A stretch of 64,000 bases of DNA from Vandiemenella viatica (GCA_031002005.1 JARYHS010013630.1:233623539-233687538), one strand, 5' to 3'; counted from the first letter of the stretch, positions 48,454-59,584 are shown. Translations and numbers: made by a program. Notes: generated from the letters alone by a model not told the origin.

Positions 48454-49901
48454 TACACAGACGGAAAAAAAAATCCCAACACCAAGAAAAAATTATTGTA
48501 GAGTAATGAAATTTGGACAATGCATTTGTCAAGTTAACATGTTTAATTGATTAAATTTTCAAGATCACAGGTTAATTTAAGCTCAAGAAAATGCATTTCA
48601 AATGTGAAATACTGTTAAATTAATAGCCGGTGTAACCTCCAGAATTTTGAATGCAAGCCTGCAAACGTGAATGCATTGTGTCATACAGGTTTCGAATGTC
48701 ACTTTGTGGTATGGAGTTCCATGCTTGTTGTACTTGTGCTGTCAATACTGGGACGGTCAGTGCTGGCTGTGGATGATGCTGGAGTTGTCGTCCAATGATA
48801 TCCCATACGTGTTCAATTGGAGACAGATCTGGTGATCTCGCAGGCCAAGGTAACATGTCGACACTCTGTAGAGCACGTTGCGAGACAACAGCGGTATGAG
48901 GGCGAGCGTTATCCTGTTGAAAAACTCCCCCTTGAATGCTGTTCATGAATGGCAGCACTACAGGTTGAATTACCAGACTGACGTACAAATTTGCAGTCAG
49001 TGTGTTTGGTATAACCACAAGAGTGCTCCTGCTGTCATAGGAAATTGCTCCCCAGACCATGACTCCAGCCCTGTAGCGTGCATTCCACTGACTACAAGCC
49101 ATCGCCGTTTGCGACTCCAGTGGTGTCAAGCCAGAGCTCATTGGAGGACGGAGTGGAGATCTGTTGTGTTTTCTGATGAAAGCAGGTTCTGCCTTGGTGC
49201 CAGTGATGGCCGAGTGTTGGTCAGAAGGAGGCCAGGGGAACGCCTGCAACCAAACTGTCTGCGGCCTAGACACACTGGACCTACACCTGGAGTCATGGTC
49301 TGGGGAGCAATTTCCTATGACAGCAGGAGCACTCTTGTGGTTATACCAAACACACTGACTGCAAATTTGTACGTCAGTCTGGTAATTCAACCTGTAGTGC
49401 TGCCATTCATGAACAGCATTCAAGGGGGAGTTTTTCAACAGGATAACGCTCGCCCTCATACCGCTGTTGTCTCGCAACGTGCTCTACAGAGTGTCGACAT
49501 GTTACCTTGGCCTGCGAGATCACCAGATCTGTCTCCAATTGAACACGTATGGGATATCATTGGACGACAACTCCAGCATCATCCACAGCCAGCACTGACC
49601 GTCCCAGTATTGACAGCACAAGTACAACAAGCATGGAACTCCATACCACAAAGTGACATTCGAAACCTGTATGACACAATGCATTCACGTTTGCAGGCTT
49701 GCATTCAAAATTCTGGAGGTTACACCGGCTATTAATTTAACAGTATTTCACATTTGAAATGCATTTTCTTGAGCTTAAATTAACCTGTGATCTTGAAAAT
49801 TTAATCAATTAAACATGTTAACTTGACAAATGCATTGTCCAAATTTCATTACTCTACAATAATTTTTTCTTGGTGTTGGGATTTTTTTTTCCGTCTGTGT
49901 A
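48454..49901. mobile_element. Palindromic (fold-back) Tc1-like transposon, 1448 bp
   Basis: Left arm 48454-49068 and right arm 49287-49901 are inverted copies of each other, each 615 bases with no indel. They appear identical as far as I compared. The centre (49069-49286) is unique. Outer ends begin TACACAGACGG and are flanked by TA (48452-48453, 49902-49903), the target duplication of Tc1/mariner elements. Each arm carries the same 3' part of a transposase gene, so the left half is an inverted copy of the right end that replaced the normal 5' half. The element can therefore fold on itself almost completely. Near-identity of the arms points to a recent event. Confidence 0.88.
48878..49735 (+). 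pseudogene. Tc1-like transposase, catalytic core with N-terminus replaced
   Basis: The genuine transposase part starts near codon 65 of the open frame (about 49070). It holds VVFSDESRF (first aspartate, 49175-49177), FQQDNARPHTA (second aspartate, 49442-49444) and SPDLSPIEHVWD (glutamate, 49541-49543), ending IQNSGGYTGY. By my count 32 residues separate the second aspartate from the glutamate, against the usual 34 for Tc1. The first 60 or so codons are antisense read-through of the left arm and not transposase. The helix-turn-helix DNA-binding half is missing, so it should not bind its ends. The mirrored frame on the minus strand (49477-48620) has the second aspartate and the glutamate but not the first aspartate. 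Confidence 0.82.
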
Positions 49902-50017
49902 TATAATTCGGGGCTGCCCGAGATTAATTTATAAAATTAATCTGAATAAAATTAAATAAAAAGATTAATTTTAAGAATAAAAATAATTGTAGCGTGACGT
50001 GATAACGTCCCGTTACA

Positions 50018-50568
50018 GTATATAGCATAACATTTACAGAGCCTTACGATTCAGTTAGAAATTATGAAATATTTCCCTAGCGGAAGAAATACGGTATCCG
50101 GAAAGCTCTTAAACAGTTTACCAATATCTCTGTGATATGTGGTGCTGCTATCTAGCTGTAATGGGACCATTATTTATTGACGCCATGAAGGCCTAACAGT
50201 TAGACTCTGAACTATCTAATACCTGTCACCTTCATTGTTCACAATTTTGCCATTTACGAGTTGAATTTCGAAAAATACCTGTCTTGATTAACGACTATAC
50301 GAAAGCGGGGAACTCAATCTTTATACTGATACATAATTTATCGATTTCGGTTAACAAAGAAGGAAGAAAGATGGAACGTATATAAAAAAAAACTTTTAAA
50401 AATAATATTTATAATTAATTTATTTCCATAACAATTTATTAAAGTGAAACTTTTATTCTATCGCTTCAAATTTTTCCGTTCATCTATCGCATGTCGCATT
50501 ACAGCCGGCCAGGAGCATGCGCGCAGGTATGGCGTGACCTAGTGCGGAGGCCTCATGTCCGTTAGCAC
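50018..50568. other. Unassigned DNA with one arm of a 23-bp direct repeat
   Basis: Mostly AT-rich to about 50475. Positions 50481-50503 are repeated exactly and in the same direction at 52357-52379. A GC-richer stretch follows, leading into the composite repeat. Confidence 0.4.
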
Positions 50569-52240
50569 TCACAAGAGGAGGTTTTCAGTGTGGAAATCGC
50601 AATTGTAGAACGAACAAGCCTGGGAAATAATACGTCACCTAAGGGTTTCTCACCTTAGAGCAGTTTTGCCTGGTGGGCCTCCGTTTAAGAGAAATAGGGG
50701 ATTAAAAAGTGATTAAATTGTATGTAAATTAACTATACATGTACGGAAGACCGTTAGTTTGTAATGTCTATTTAGCCGTACTCTCTGAGGCGCTGTGATC
50801 AGATGCGGTGGGTCCGTGGTTCGATCCCTCCAACCACGAATTTTTTTTTCTATTTGTAGTTTTTTTATTGCTATTCTATGTTGTAGCATTAAAAATTGTT
50901 TTGAAACAAATTCTACAAGTTTTTTTTTTCCTTTGACAAATACACAAACATTAGGATGGTGCCACCGAAATGTACGCATTTATGTCAGCCATGTGATGTG
51001 TATTTCTATCATCAGGTAAAAATACTAATAAAAAAGCTCCAAAATGCACCGGAAACTGTTGCAAGATAACCGTGCAATGTCTTCTCGTGAAGATGCGTTA
51101 AGATATATTCTCTTATTCACCACATTTTTCGAGTGCCTGTATTTTATGACATCATAAAATATTCCTGGTATAGATCAAAATTAACGAATAAAAGGCCGAA
51201 ATTTACAAATTTTAAGAGAAATCGGGGATTAAAAAGTGCTTAAATCGAATGTAAATGAGCTATACTTGTACTGAGGACCGTTACATTATAATGTCTATTT
51301 AGCCTTTCTCGTTGTGGCGTTGTGTTCAGATGCGATTGGTCCTCGGTTCGATTCCCCCCCGGCGAATTTTTTTTGTATTTTTTTATTGCTATTCTATGTT
51401 GTAGCATTAAAAATTGTTTTGAAACAAATTAAACAATTTTTTTTTATTTCCCTTTTGACAAATATGCCCATATTAGGATGCTACCACCGAAATGTACGCA
51501 TTTATATCAGAAATGTGATGTGTGTATTTATATCTTCAGGTAAAAATACTAATAAAAAAAGGTTTACGCCGGAATTGTTGCAAGATAACGGTGCAATATC
51601 TTCTCGTGAAGATGCTGTTCATATTCTCTTATTCACCACATTTTCCGAGTGCCTGTATTTTATGACATGATAAAATATTCGTGGTATGGTTCAAAATTAA
51701 CGAATAAAAGGCCGAAATTTACGAATGTTAACGAAACCTCCTTTCCTAAATCAGTAACAAATACTGTATGTGACTGTCGAAACATATCCTTCCAAAAATG
51801 TTCCTAATGTGCACGTAATTTTTGTTTCAAATGATTTTAAAATTTATACCATCCTAATATTTGCGTATTTGTCAAAGAAAAATAAAATTTTTGTAGGTTT
51901 TGTTTCAAATCAAATTTTTAATGATACAAGATGGAATGGCAATTTAAAAAAATGGAAAAATAGAAAAAATAAATTTGCCGTTGGTGGGATCGAACTTCGA
52001 ACGGATCGCATCTGATCACTCCACCTTAACGACCGCGGCTAAACGTACATTATAAGCTAACGGTCTTACATAAAAGTAAAGCTCATTTACATACAATTTA
52101 AGCACTTTTTTAATCCCCAATTTCTCTTAAACGGAGGCTCACGAGGCAGAACTGCTTTAAGGCGAGAAACCAGAGGTGACGTGCTATTTATCAGACTTGT
52201 TCGTTCTACGATTGCGATTTCCACACTGAAAACCTCTCCT
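50569..52240. repeat. Composite repeat: two direct units and one inverted unit with tRNA-like boxes
   Basis: Unit 1 (about 50686-51212) and unit 2 (51213-51730) are direct tandem copies about 527 bases apart. Unit 3 (about 51820-52135) is a shorter inverted copy. The left flank of unit 1 (50569-50685) and the right flank of unit 3 (52136-52240) are also inverted copies, so unit 1 and unit 3 form a long inverted repeat with unit 2 between. Each unit contains a B-box-type TTCGATCCC or TTCGATTCC (about 50821, 51347, and 51986 on the minus strand), then a T run and a shared AT-rich body. No open frame of note. Confidence 0.7.
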
Positions 52241-52384
52241 AGTCAGTTGAGATCTGTCTGTCGTCGACTACAATTGAACTGAAGCAAAGTAATTGGCAAT
52301 TGACGGGTGCTTTTCTAATCTTCTCTTTCGAAAACAGGAAGTGTTATTTCTTCGTCCATCTATCGCATGTCGCATTACACCCGA

Positions 52385-53435
52385 CCGCGGAGTGGAGATA
52401 AGGTGAAAGGCGCTCGGCAGAGCAGCCAAGGCCAATATGGCGGCGCCTACAGCTCGCATCAGTTGACCGTTTGGCAATCACATTCTCACTTATTCGAGAA
52501 ATTGTATTTATTACGTATTCTGTACTCTAATACATAGATTGAAATTAAAATTTATAGTTGGATATCTTGTTTACTATTGATTTCCCATTTTCCAATTATT
52601 AAGTTAAGATTAAGAACGCAATTTTAATACCCTACATCGAATAAGTTTCTGAAAAAAAATTTTTTTGCTTTTTTTTATTGACTAGTGTAAGTACTCCTTC
52701 ATGTAACGCACACTGTAATCCATTGGCACTTTTCCACCACATTCGGATTGTCCAGAAAAATCAATTTACGTCACATGACTATTCCACTTCGTGCCTTTCG
52801 TATTACACAATACCGTCCGACACCTCAGTGATGGATTTCTGATGTTTGTAAAAGGTATTTTCAAGTGCCCAAATTGACTAAACTTATAATCTGCGTTGGC
52901 CAAACTGATAACTGATGCAGCAAGCAAGGATAATTCGGTTTCTTGACTATTCACAATCCCAGAATCTATTGTGGTTTCACGCTGTTTCCTACTCCATTCA
53001 TACACAGCATTATGTCTCCCCTTGTTTTGGAATGGGGGGGGGGGTAGGTTGGCTACCTGTTTGACAATAGCCAGGAAGCCGTCGCTCCCACTCCACTATT
53101 CGGACATTGAACTGTTGCTCGCTTGTACATCTCTAGTGCACACATATCAATTTTGCGTATTTCAGCAATGTTTCAATAAACATTTCGTTACATCATTTAC
53201 TTTATTTATAATTGCTAGATTTATCAGTAACACCTATGATTAAACTTGCCATCTGTCATTTGACTTAAATTTAAAAATTTTCTTAGGTGGCAACAGGTTG
53301 TGACAAAACTTCCTCAGATTTATTAAGTGTAGTATTCATAATTATTTCCAGTGGTGTACGGAATTGCTTGTAGACAAACCATTGTGAATAATACAGATAC
53401 GACGTATATATAATATAGCGCCTTGTGTTTCCTTT
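52385..53435. other. AT-rich DNA without recognisable genes
   Basis: Contains an 11-base G run (53034-53044). Otherwise unique-looking, with short uninformative open frames. Confidence 0.4.
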
Positions 53436-53439
53436 GCCA

Positions 53440-53720
53440 TTAGTCACTGTGTCGCAGTGCGTGTATAGCTAGCAGGCGCAGGGACAACAGCAAGTAGCCG
53501 CGGGTGTTCCTTGTTAACTAGCGCGCGGGCGGGCTGTCTCCGGTTACTGTCTGCCGTCTGCCCTGTGATGTTTGCGACAAGACGCCCTCCGTCCCTTGTC
53601 ATTTGGAGCCGCGTCCCCCGTAACGCGAGGCACGCGGCGTCGTCTTGCCAAACGGGACGCCCGGCAGGCGCTAATTTATGACGGCCCACTGTTCATACTG
53701 AAGCAGCGGCGTTTACCTTA
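53440..53720. promoter_or_regulatory. GC- and CpG-rich island, possible regulatory element
   Basis: Contains GCGCGCGGGCGGGC near 53520, CCGCGTCCCCCGTAACGCG near 53611 and CGCGGCGTCGTC near 53635, then a homeodomain-type GCTAATTTATGACGG near 53669. Frames are open on both strands (53444-53689, 53572-53832) as expected for such composition, but neither resembles a known protein. Flanks are AT-rich. It could be a promoter-associated island or a conserved noncoding element; there is no direct evidence. Confidence 0.25.
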
Positions 53721-53834
53721 TCAAACTGGCATATCTTCTTCATTAGACCAACTTATTATGCGATGGTTAGTTGGCAGAGAAAGTTGCAGAACGGAACATA
53801 AAACCCGTGATCCTCTGGAGTGCAGTTGTTAGTA

Positions 53835-56800
53835 CATCTGACTCTGTGTGTTGGCTGTCAACAATCAGTTTGTTAATAAACCCCGTCTCTTGCACATTCT
53901 GATAAAGCTCCAAAATAACAAAATGGAATAAAGCAAGTAAATAAACACAAACCACTAGCTATATGTCTTGATACCAACCCTTACAAAATGAGTACGAATA
54001 ATTGGCTCCGGTCTTAAATGCCGGCCTAGGAACTCTCCAAGTGCACAAAAGTAAGCGGATAAACATAAAACAAAAACCAAGCTTAATTAAACTATCGATA
54101 TTCTGCAAAATAAATTATATAGCGCAGTTTGCCTCTGCACTCAAGGCCATAAGGAGGGGGGGGGGGAAGAAAATACGACGAGAAGTCTCACGGTTTCCAC
54201 GCTACACTGACGTATTTAAAAGTAAAATTTGATACATTAACCTTACCAAACAGCAGAGGAGGATTGGATGTAATTAATACTGACATCAAATGAAAAGCGC
54301 TCTTTTAACGGATGGTGAACAAAATTACGGTGACAAAGGACAATATCACATCTCAATTAGTGAAAACATATAGACCCGTGACTACAGAGGCCCATTTACA
54401 AATCTAACACATCGAATCTCCCAACATACCAGGAATTCCCTTCTGTAAAATATTTATACAACAACAGTCCGAGGCAGAAATATCCGAAACAAAGAGTTCT
54501 ACAAAATATTAGCGAATAACTGCCAATGTTAAAAGATAGAAATGACGTATATAGATACCAACTTGGCAAATGTGTACTCTAATATTTTTAACAACAACTA
54601 TTCCTCAGACATACAAACTCCATGGTATTAAGTGGTTAATGAGACATTTTCTACAGGTGAGGTAGTACATTTAATATATTTCAAAGCAAATGAGAAATTT
54701 GAGGAAGTATCGACTTACTTCTCTACAATGTTTGCAGTGTTGTGACGCGTACCAAATACAAATGCGGACAAGACATGAAATAACAGTCCTTTTTTAAGCA
54801 TCACCGCTGAAAATATAAATCAGCTTATTAGTACGTCCAGTCATCAAGACAACCCCAAGGGAAAAAAACACATCTCGTGCATTTGTATACTTGGACAGAC
54901 AATGTTTTTCATCCTACAGCACAAGGTGAAGATTTTAGAAGATTATTTATCTACCGTGAAAATATGTGCCTTAAAACAATTTTTAAAAAAAAATATCGAC
55001 TCTTTCTGGAAGACATGTTCATTCAAACCATCTATTAACAAGTTGTATTATGATCAACTGTAAAATCAAATTTTTCGTATTTGTGTACATATCTCTATGT
55101 TAAGAAACGGCATGCAGTATTTTTGAATTATTGTAATTATTTTTCTCACGCATAGCACTTGATTCCCATAATATAAATGTAACATTAACATTTTTTTATG
55201 AGTAAAAGTAGTTCAAAAACATTGCAGTACCTCGTTATTTTTATCTGCAAGAAAATGAACTGAACAGTTTCATTCAAGTGAGTACACTTTCAGGAATTAC
55301 TGGGGGAAAATATCATGCTTGTTCTATTTTACTAAAGTAATTATAATCTTTTTGAAATCTAGAAAGCCTTCTGCCATAGTGAGCTAATTTTAAATCATTT
55401 GCTAGATAAAATCATCATCTCACATGTTGTGTCTACGCTTTTTACTGCAGCGTGGTAAAGAAACAATCAGTTTAATGATACTGCATATATATGCTACTGT
55501 ATATTTGTTTAATCAATAAGCCAAATTTCAATGGTGACAATAAAAAATGTTGATTACAGAGATCTTGCTAATTCCTTTACACTTTACGATTCTCTAGAAT
55601 TTATTTATTTATTTTCTGTTGCTTAGTCAAGACTATAAATGTATGAAAAATTGTAAATTATATCAAATGAGTTGCGAGTTTTTACTATGAAATAAAAATC
55701 TTTTTATTCCGTTTCCATCTTTTTCTTAACTATTTAAATCAATTCAAAACATTTCACTTTGAAATAAAAGCCGTTAAGGAAATATGCTGATAAATGTTTG
55801 AAAGCAAAAACATATAATTTCCAAGCTCAATAGTTTATATTCAAGCTGGAAGAAAATATTTACTGGGTTTATTTTATCTGAGACCTTCGTCGCCATATCT
55901 ATTAAGACAAAAAAAAAAAAAAAACGATGTAACACTCACTTCACTCACTTATCTCATGAGTAAATCAATCATTGGTACATGGTAATATGCTCTTGAGGTA
56001 TTAAAACCATCACTTCTGTTCGAACTGAAAAATAATCTGGTTAGTGAATAATAAATTAATCGATTAGCAAAAGTCTAACTTTTATTAATTATGTTTCAGC
56101 TAAAGAATGAAAACATAATATATTAAACCGTTGAATTTTAATTGAAATAAAATCTTCTCATAATTCTTATACTATTAAACATCTCATTAGTTAAATAGGT
56201 AATAAAACTATTTTATAATGGTGAATAATTATGCCAAACATTACTGTGAAATGCCAGATAGCGGACAAAGGTTTTGTTATTTCACTGAACATTTTCTGAA
56301 ACGCGGTCAGTCAAGTTAAACGAGCCGCATGAAAAACCTACGACATCAGGAAGTGGCACTCATGTAATAATCGTCTAAAGCTGTGCTAACAGTCTACTGA
56401 CAAACCTACGGATAATGTAACAGTACCCAAATCTTAAAACACAAAGTAGGGTACTTATTTCTGATTTCGTTTTTGATGAAAATGAGTGCAAAGTTAATTT
56501 TTTTTTTTTAAATGACGGCAGAGCTGCTCATTAGATACCTCTTGAAGACCCGAATAACACAGGTTACCTATATTTGCTAGAACATTGCTTCCTCCGGTCT
56601 TCCTGCTGCTGCTGTTCGGTCCTCCTGCTGCTGCTGTTCGGTCCTCCAAGTCGGAAGCTTTCCCCCCTCAGTCAGTGTCAGCCACAGGTGGTGATGGCTC
56701 ACTCCTACACACAAGTGGCGTCTTTTTCCGAGGAGACAAACTTGTGAAACAATTCAGTCTTCCCCCACTTTGAAAGTTCTATTCTTACACGACGATTAAT

Positions 56801-57220
56801 TTCCTGCCTCTGTCTCTTAATGAATTTAATTAAAACACTAAATGGAGTTGAACTCAAATGATATAGTTAAATGAATTCTCTTTTGCGCTATTGGATTGAA
56901 AAATTCAAGTAAAATATCTTGTAAAACACGTTGGTTACCGTATCTTTTAAACAGTTTTTTTGGCATAATAATTTTTTTTGTAGATTTATAATCATCCTTG
57001 TTCTTGAGGGTTTTTTTTGCGCTCCGATTTGGCCACCAAGGACATTGTGGCCACTGGCCACCTCAGATAGGCAGTGTCATTCATGAGAAGGGTGGGGGAG
57101 GATCTGATTTCCTGCTTTATGTTTAAAGCTACTGGAGAAAAGTCTATTTTGCCGTGTGTCTGCGGAACGTGACTTTGTTTGCTCTCTGCTATAAAGGCAC
57201 TTTTTGTTTGTCAAATTTGT
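53835..57220. other. AT-rich DNA without recognisable genes
   Basis: Long AT-rich stretch with an 11-base G run (54156-54166), poly-A runs (about 55911-55924) and the 22-bp duplication at 56601. No domain, repeat family or RNA gene recognised. Confidence 0.4.
56601..56644. repeat. Two-copy 22-bp tandem repeat
   Basis: TCCTGCTGCTGCTGTTCGGT plus CC occurs twice in direct tandem. The short open frame across it (56585-56773) begins with a Leu-rich stretch caused by this repeat; I do not regard it as a signal peptide. Confidence 0.9.
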
Positions 57221-57224
57221 TTGC

Positions 57225-57345
57225 TCATGAGGCGGAGTTTGGTGATCGTCCCGGCATTCTCATAGATGAATGCGGGAAACCACCTGAAAACAGCAAACAA
57301 GACGGCCTGTACACGGGACCCTTAGATGCACCCGGTCGCTTTGTC
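57225..57345 (-). repeat. Decayed SINE related to family A
   Basis: On the plus strand GATCGTCCCGGCATTCTC, GCGGGAAACCACCTGAAAAC and a GGCCTGTACACGGGACCC segment correspond, read backwards, to the CCCGGCATTC, GGGAAACCATGGAAAACC and CCGGACGGGG blocks of family A. It matches the same lineage as the fragment at 15718. Tail and head are not recognisable. Confidence 0.5.
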
Positions 57346-57429
57346 CTCCACTATTCCATGTGAGATGCCTCAGATCACTTAAACACTCTGATGAGTTCTG
57401 TTATCTACACTAATAAGTCTAAGTCTGGC

Positions 57430-58390
57430 CATAGTGTATCCATGTTCGTAACGCTATGACGTCGCACTTCCAGCCTTCATTTCTGGATTTACAATATAAC
57501 ATACATACAGTGTTATGAGCTCTATTTAATATAAATTCTATTGACTTCAGTATTCGAGAAGAAACGAATTGCCTAAATACTGAAATGAAATCAACATATT
57601 AATTACAATTTCATTTTTGTTTATTTATTTTCAGACGATTTAGATCCGTCTCTAAAGACCTCGCTGTTAAGAGACGTTAAGCAGTTAAAAAAAAGATTTA
57701 GATGTTTTCTTACACTCACTGTCCAATGATATCGCTGTTAAAACAAACTAATAATATGTAACAAATGAAATCATTTTTAGATTGTAAGCTTTATTTAATA
57801 ACAATCGTATTTAGTTGAGCAACTGTGAGAAAATGAGCTCCAAAACTCTAGGCTAAACACATTATTTTAGACGGAATCACAAGATATTTATAGTAAATAT
57901 GGATGATTCAGCTATACTTTATGTCACTACTATTTTAAACGCGAATAAATATATTGCCAAAATACTTAATTGAAAGTATATATTGGGTTTAAATTAACAT
58001 ACGAGTATTAATTAATGGCTGCTTTTTATTAGATGTCATTATATCAGATGCGCGTAGACAGACTGAGTCAAATCTAATTATCGATACAAAGAATGTATTC
58101 ATACTCGGATTAAAGAAAGTTATGATTTTCGAACGGTATTATTATGAAGGTTGCGATTACGTTGAATTTAAGCCAGTACCAGGATGGCAATTAATACATT
58201 TTGTTACAGCATAATTAACTACGAATTTAGTTTTACAAACAATTTAAACTGTTTTCATATAGACCATAGTACTGAAGTTATTACTTCATGTGGATGGGAG
58301 TAGTTCCATATAGTTCTCGTGCTGAATGTGGCCTGGACCAGGAATAAAATAGATGTTACTTGGTATACCACATGGTTTTGGCTATTCTAA
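57430..58390. repeat. Second locus of the unclassified monomeric repeat
   Basis: Shares the CGCTATGACGTC opening with the locus at 29925, CTTTATTTAATAAC near 57789, and GTACCAGGATGGCAAT followed by a CATTTTGTTACAGC block near 58176-58215. Three unit starts can be guessed (about 57505, 57785, 58200). The 49-base SINE fragment at 57646 inserted into it. More diverged between units than the first locus. Confidence 0.5.
57646..57694 (+). repeat. Extremely short 5'-truncated SINE with 9-bp target duplication
   Basis: Only the last part of the variant SINE 3' end (CTCTAAAGACCTCGCTGTTA onward to the A tail) is present. It is flanked by GATTTAGAT at 57637-57645 and 57695-57703. The sequence is identical over its length to the 3' end of the copy at 44966. 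This fits an abortive reverse transcription. Confidence 0.88.
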
Positions 58391-58639
58391 TTTGTTTTTA
58401 ATTTAATTGGTTCCAAACTAATGTCGTCATTAATTCAATACAAGTTACAACTGCATCGCTATGTAATCTACAAACGAAATATTTACAATAAAAATTGAAG
58501 GTTATGATCGTTACATAAAAACAGTTAAATATAGTTAATAATTGGAAAGAAAGGAATTGCCAGAATATTCCGTTAAAATTTATGATGAATTCTGCTGAAT
58601 TTCTCCAGTATTTACCCCTCTCCCCAAATATCAAAGAAT

Positions 58640-58795
58640 AATGAGCAGGCTAATGGTTCTATTGTTAAGGAGTCTGAGGGGAGATCGAAAAGTCCCCGGT
58701 TCGAATGCCTTTCTCGGCTAGGAACTTCAGAGGTCCTTAACCAGACCTTCACCCGTGGCACAGCTTGCGGTGTAATATGAACTACGCTCATAAGA
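58640..58795 (+). repeat. tRNA-derived SINE, family B, second copy
   Basis: Has a B-box GGTTCGAATGCC at about 58699 and a body with TTCACCCGTGGCACAGCTTG followed by GTGTAATATGAACTACGC. That body matches the copy at 26763-27068 (TTCACC, GGCATAGCTTGC, TAATGTGAAATACG). Ends and target duplication not resolved. Confidence 0.6.
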
Positions 58796-58799
58796 TTTT

Positions 58800-59580
58800 T
58801 AGGAGTGATTGGATTTTAGGTCTTCGACTTTCTGCTAGACATTTAATTTTTGTAGTTTTAGATCAAATTTTTCCTACAGAAAACGATAACATGCCTGAAA
58901 AATATTTCCCTCCTCGTTAAATGTATATGATTGCCATCAATTATGACTATTATTAGAAGCAATAATATAGAGTTTAGAACTATGAGCATCCCATATTTTC
59001 TTAAATATATTTCTACGTGTAAAGATTGACAGATTTTATGATAATTTAAGGATTGTAATTACTAGCATCAATTCCGGTAGTATTCATCCAGCAACTCTTC
59101 AAATCATAAAATATTTTGATCTAATTTCGTATTCGTGGAAAGAAAATTAATACATTTTATGAATATTGGAGGTCTGAAGATGCATATCATACAGTAACAA
59201 AGAAATGCAATTAAATATGTAACTTACCTATCACGCTTTAGTTTTGAAATCATTTAACTGCGTAAATAAACGTAAGTAAGCTTTGAATACAAAGAATGTC
59301 AAAAAAACTAAAAGAATAAGAACCTATAAAAACCATATGATAAATATGGCCAGCGTAATTCAAAGCACTTTGGTCTCGTATTTAATGATCCGCCAGTTTT
59401 AATGCTACTGGCCCCGACCATGAATCGATCTTAGTAATTTAAGTATTTTTGTTCTCTTTACATGCACATTGCATTAAAAAAATAAAAATCAGGTTACACC
59501 CTTTGAAGATCCATGGATATTACTAACGAAAGAAAGAGCATAATTTGAAACAATCTTATTTACTAAATACGTTAATGTAT
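58800..59580. other. AT-rich DNA without recognisable genes
   Basis: No repeat family, gene or RNA feature recognised. Confidence 0.4.
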
Positions 59581-59584
59581 AAAC

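Larger units (their letters stand above)
47387..50017. mobile_element. Candidate solo LTR hosting the palindromic Tc1-like element
   Basis: Without the nested element the segment would be about 1.18 kb. It starts TGTTATG and ends CGTTACA, resembling inverted TG...CA ends of an LTR. It contains a GC-richer interior (47860-48380) with a repeated motif around GACCGTGGCC (about 47998 and 48031). AT-rich ends follow. However, the bases just outside (GGGG left, GTAT right) do not form a target duplication; the left flank is a G run that may have changed length. The call is tentative. Confidence 0.4.

Noticed and set aside
48620..49477. A second, independent transposase gene on the minus strand
   Set aside because: It is the mirror of the right arm and lacks the first catalytic aspartate; it exists because of the palindrome.
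56585..56773. Small secreted protein with Leu-rich start
   Set aside because: The Leu-rich part comes from a 22-bp tandem repeat; there is no supporting motif, splice structure or repeat elsewhere.
57390..57410. CTGATGAGT as possible hammerhead core
   Set aside because: The downstream sequence lacks stem II and GAAA.
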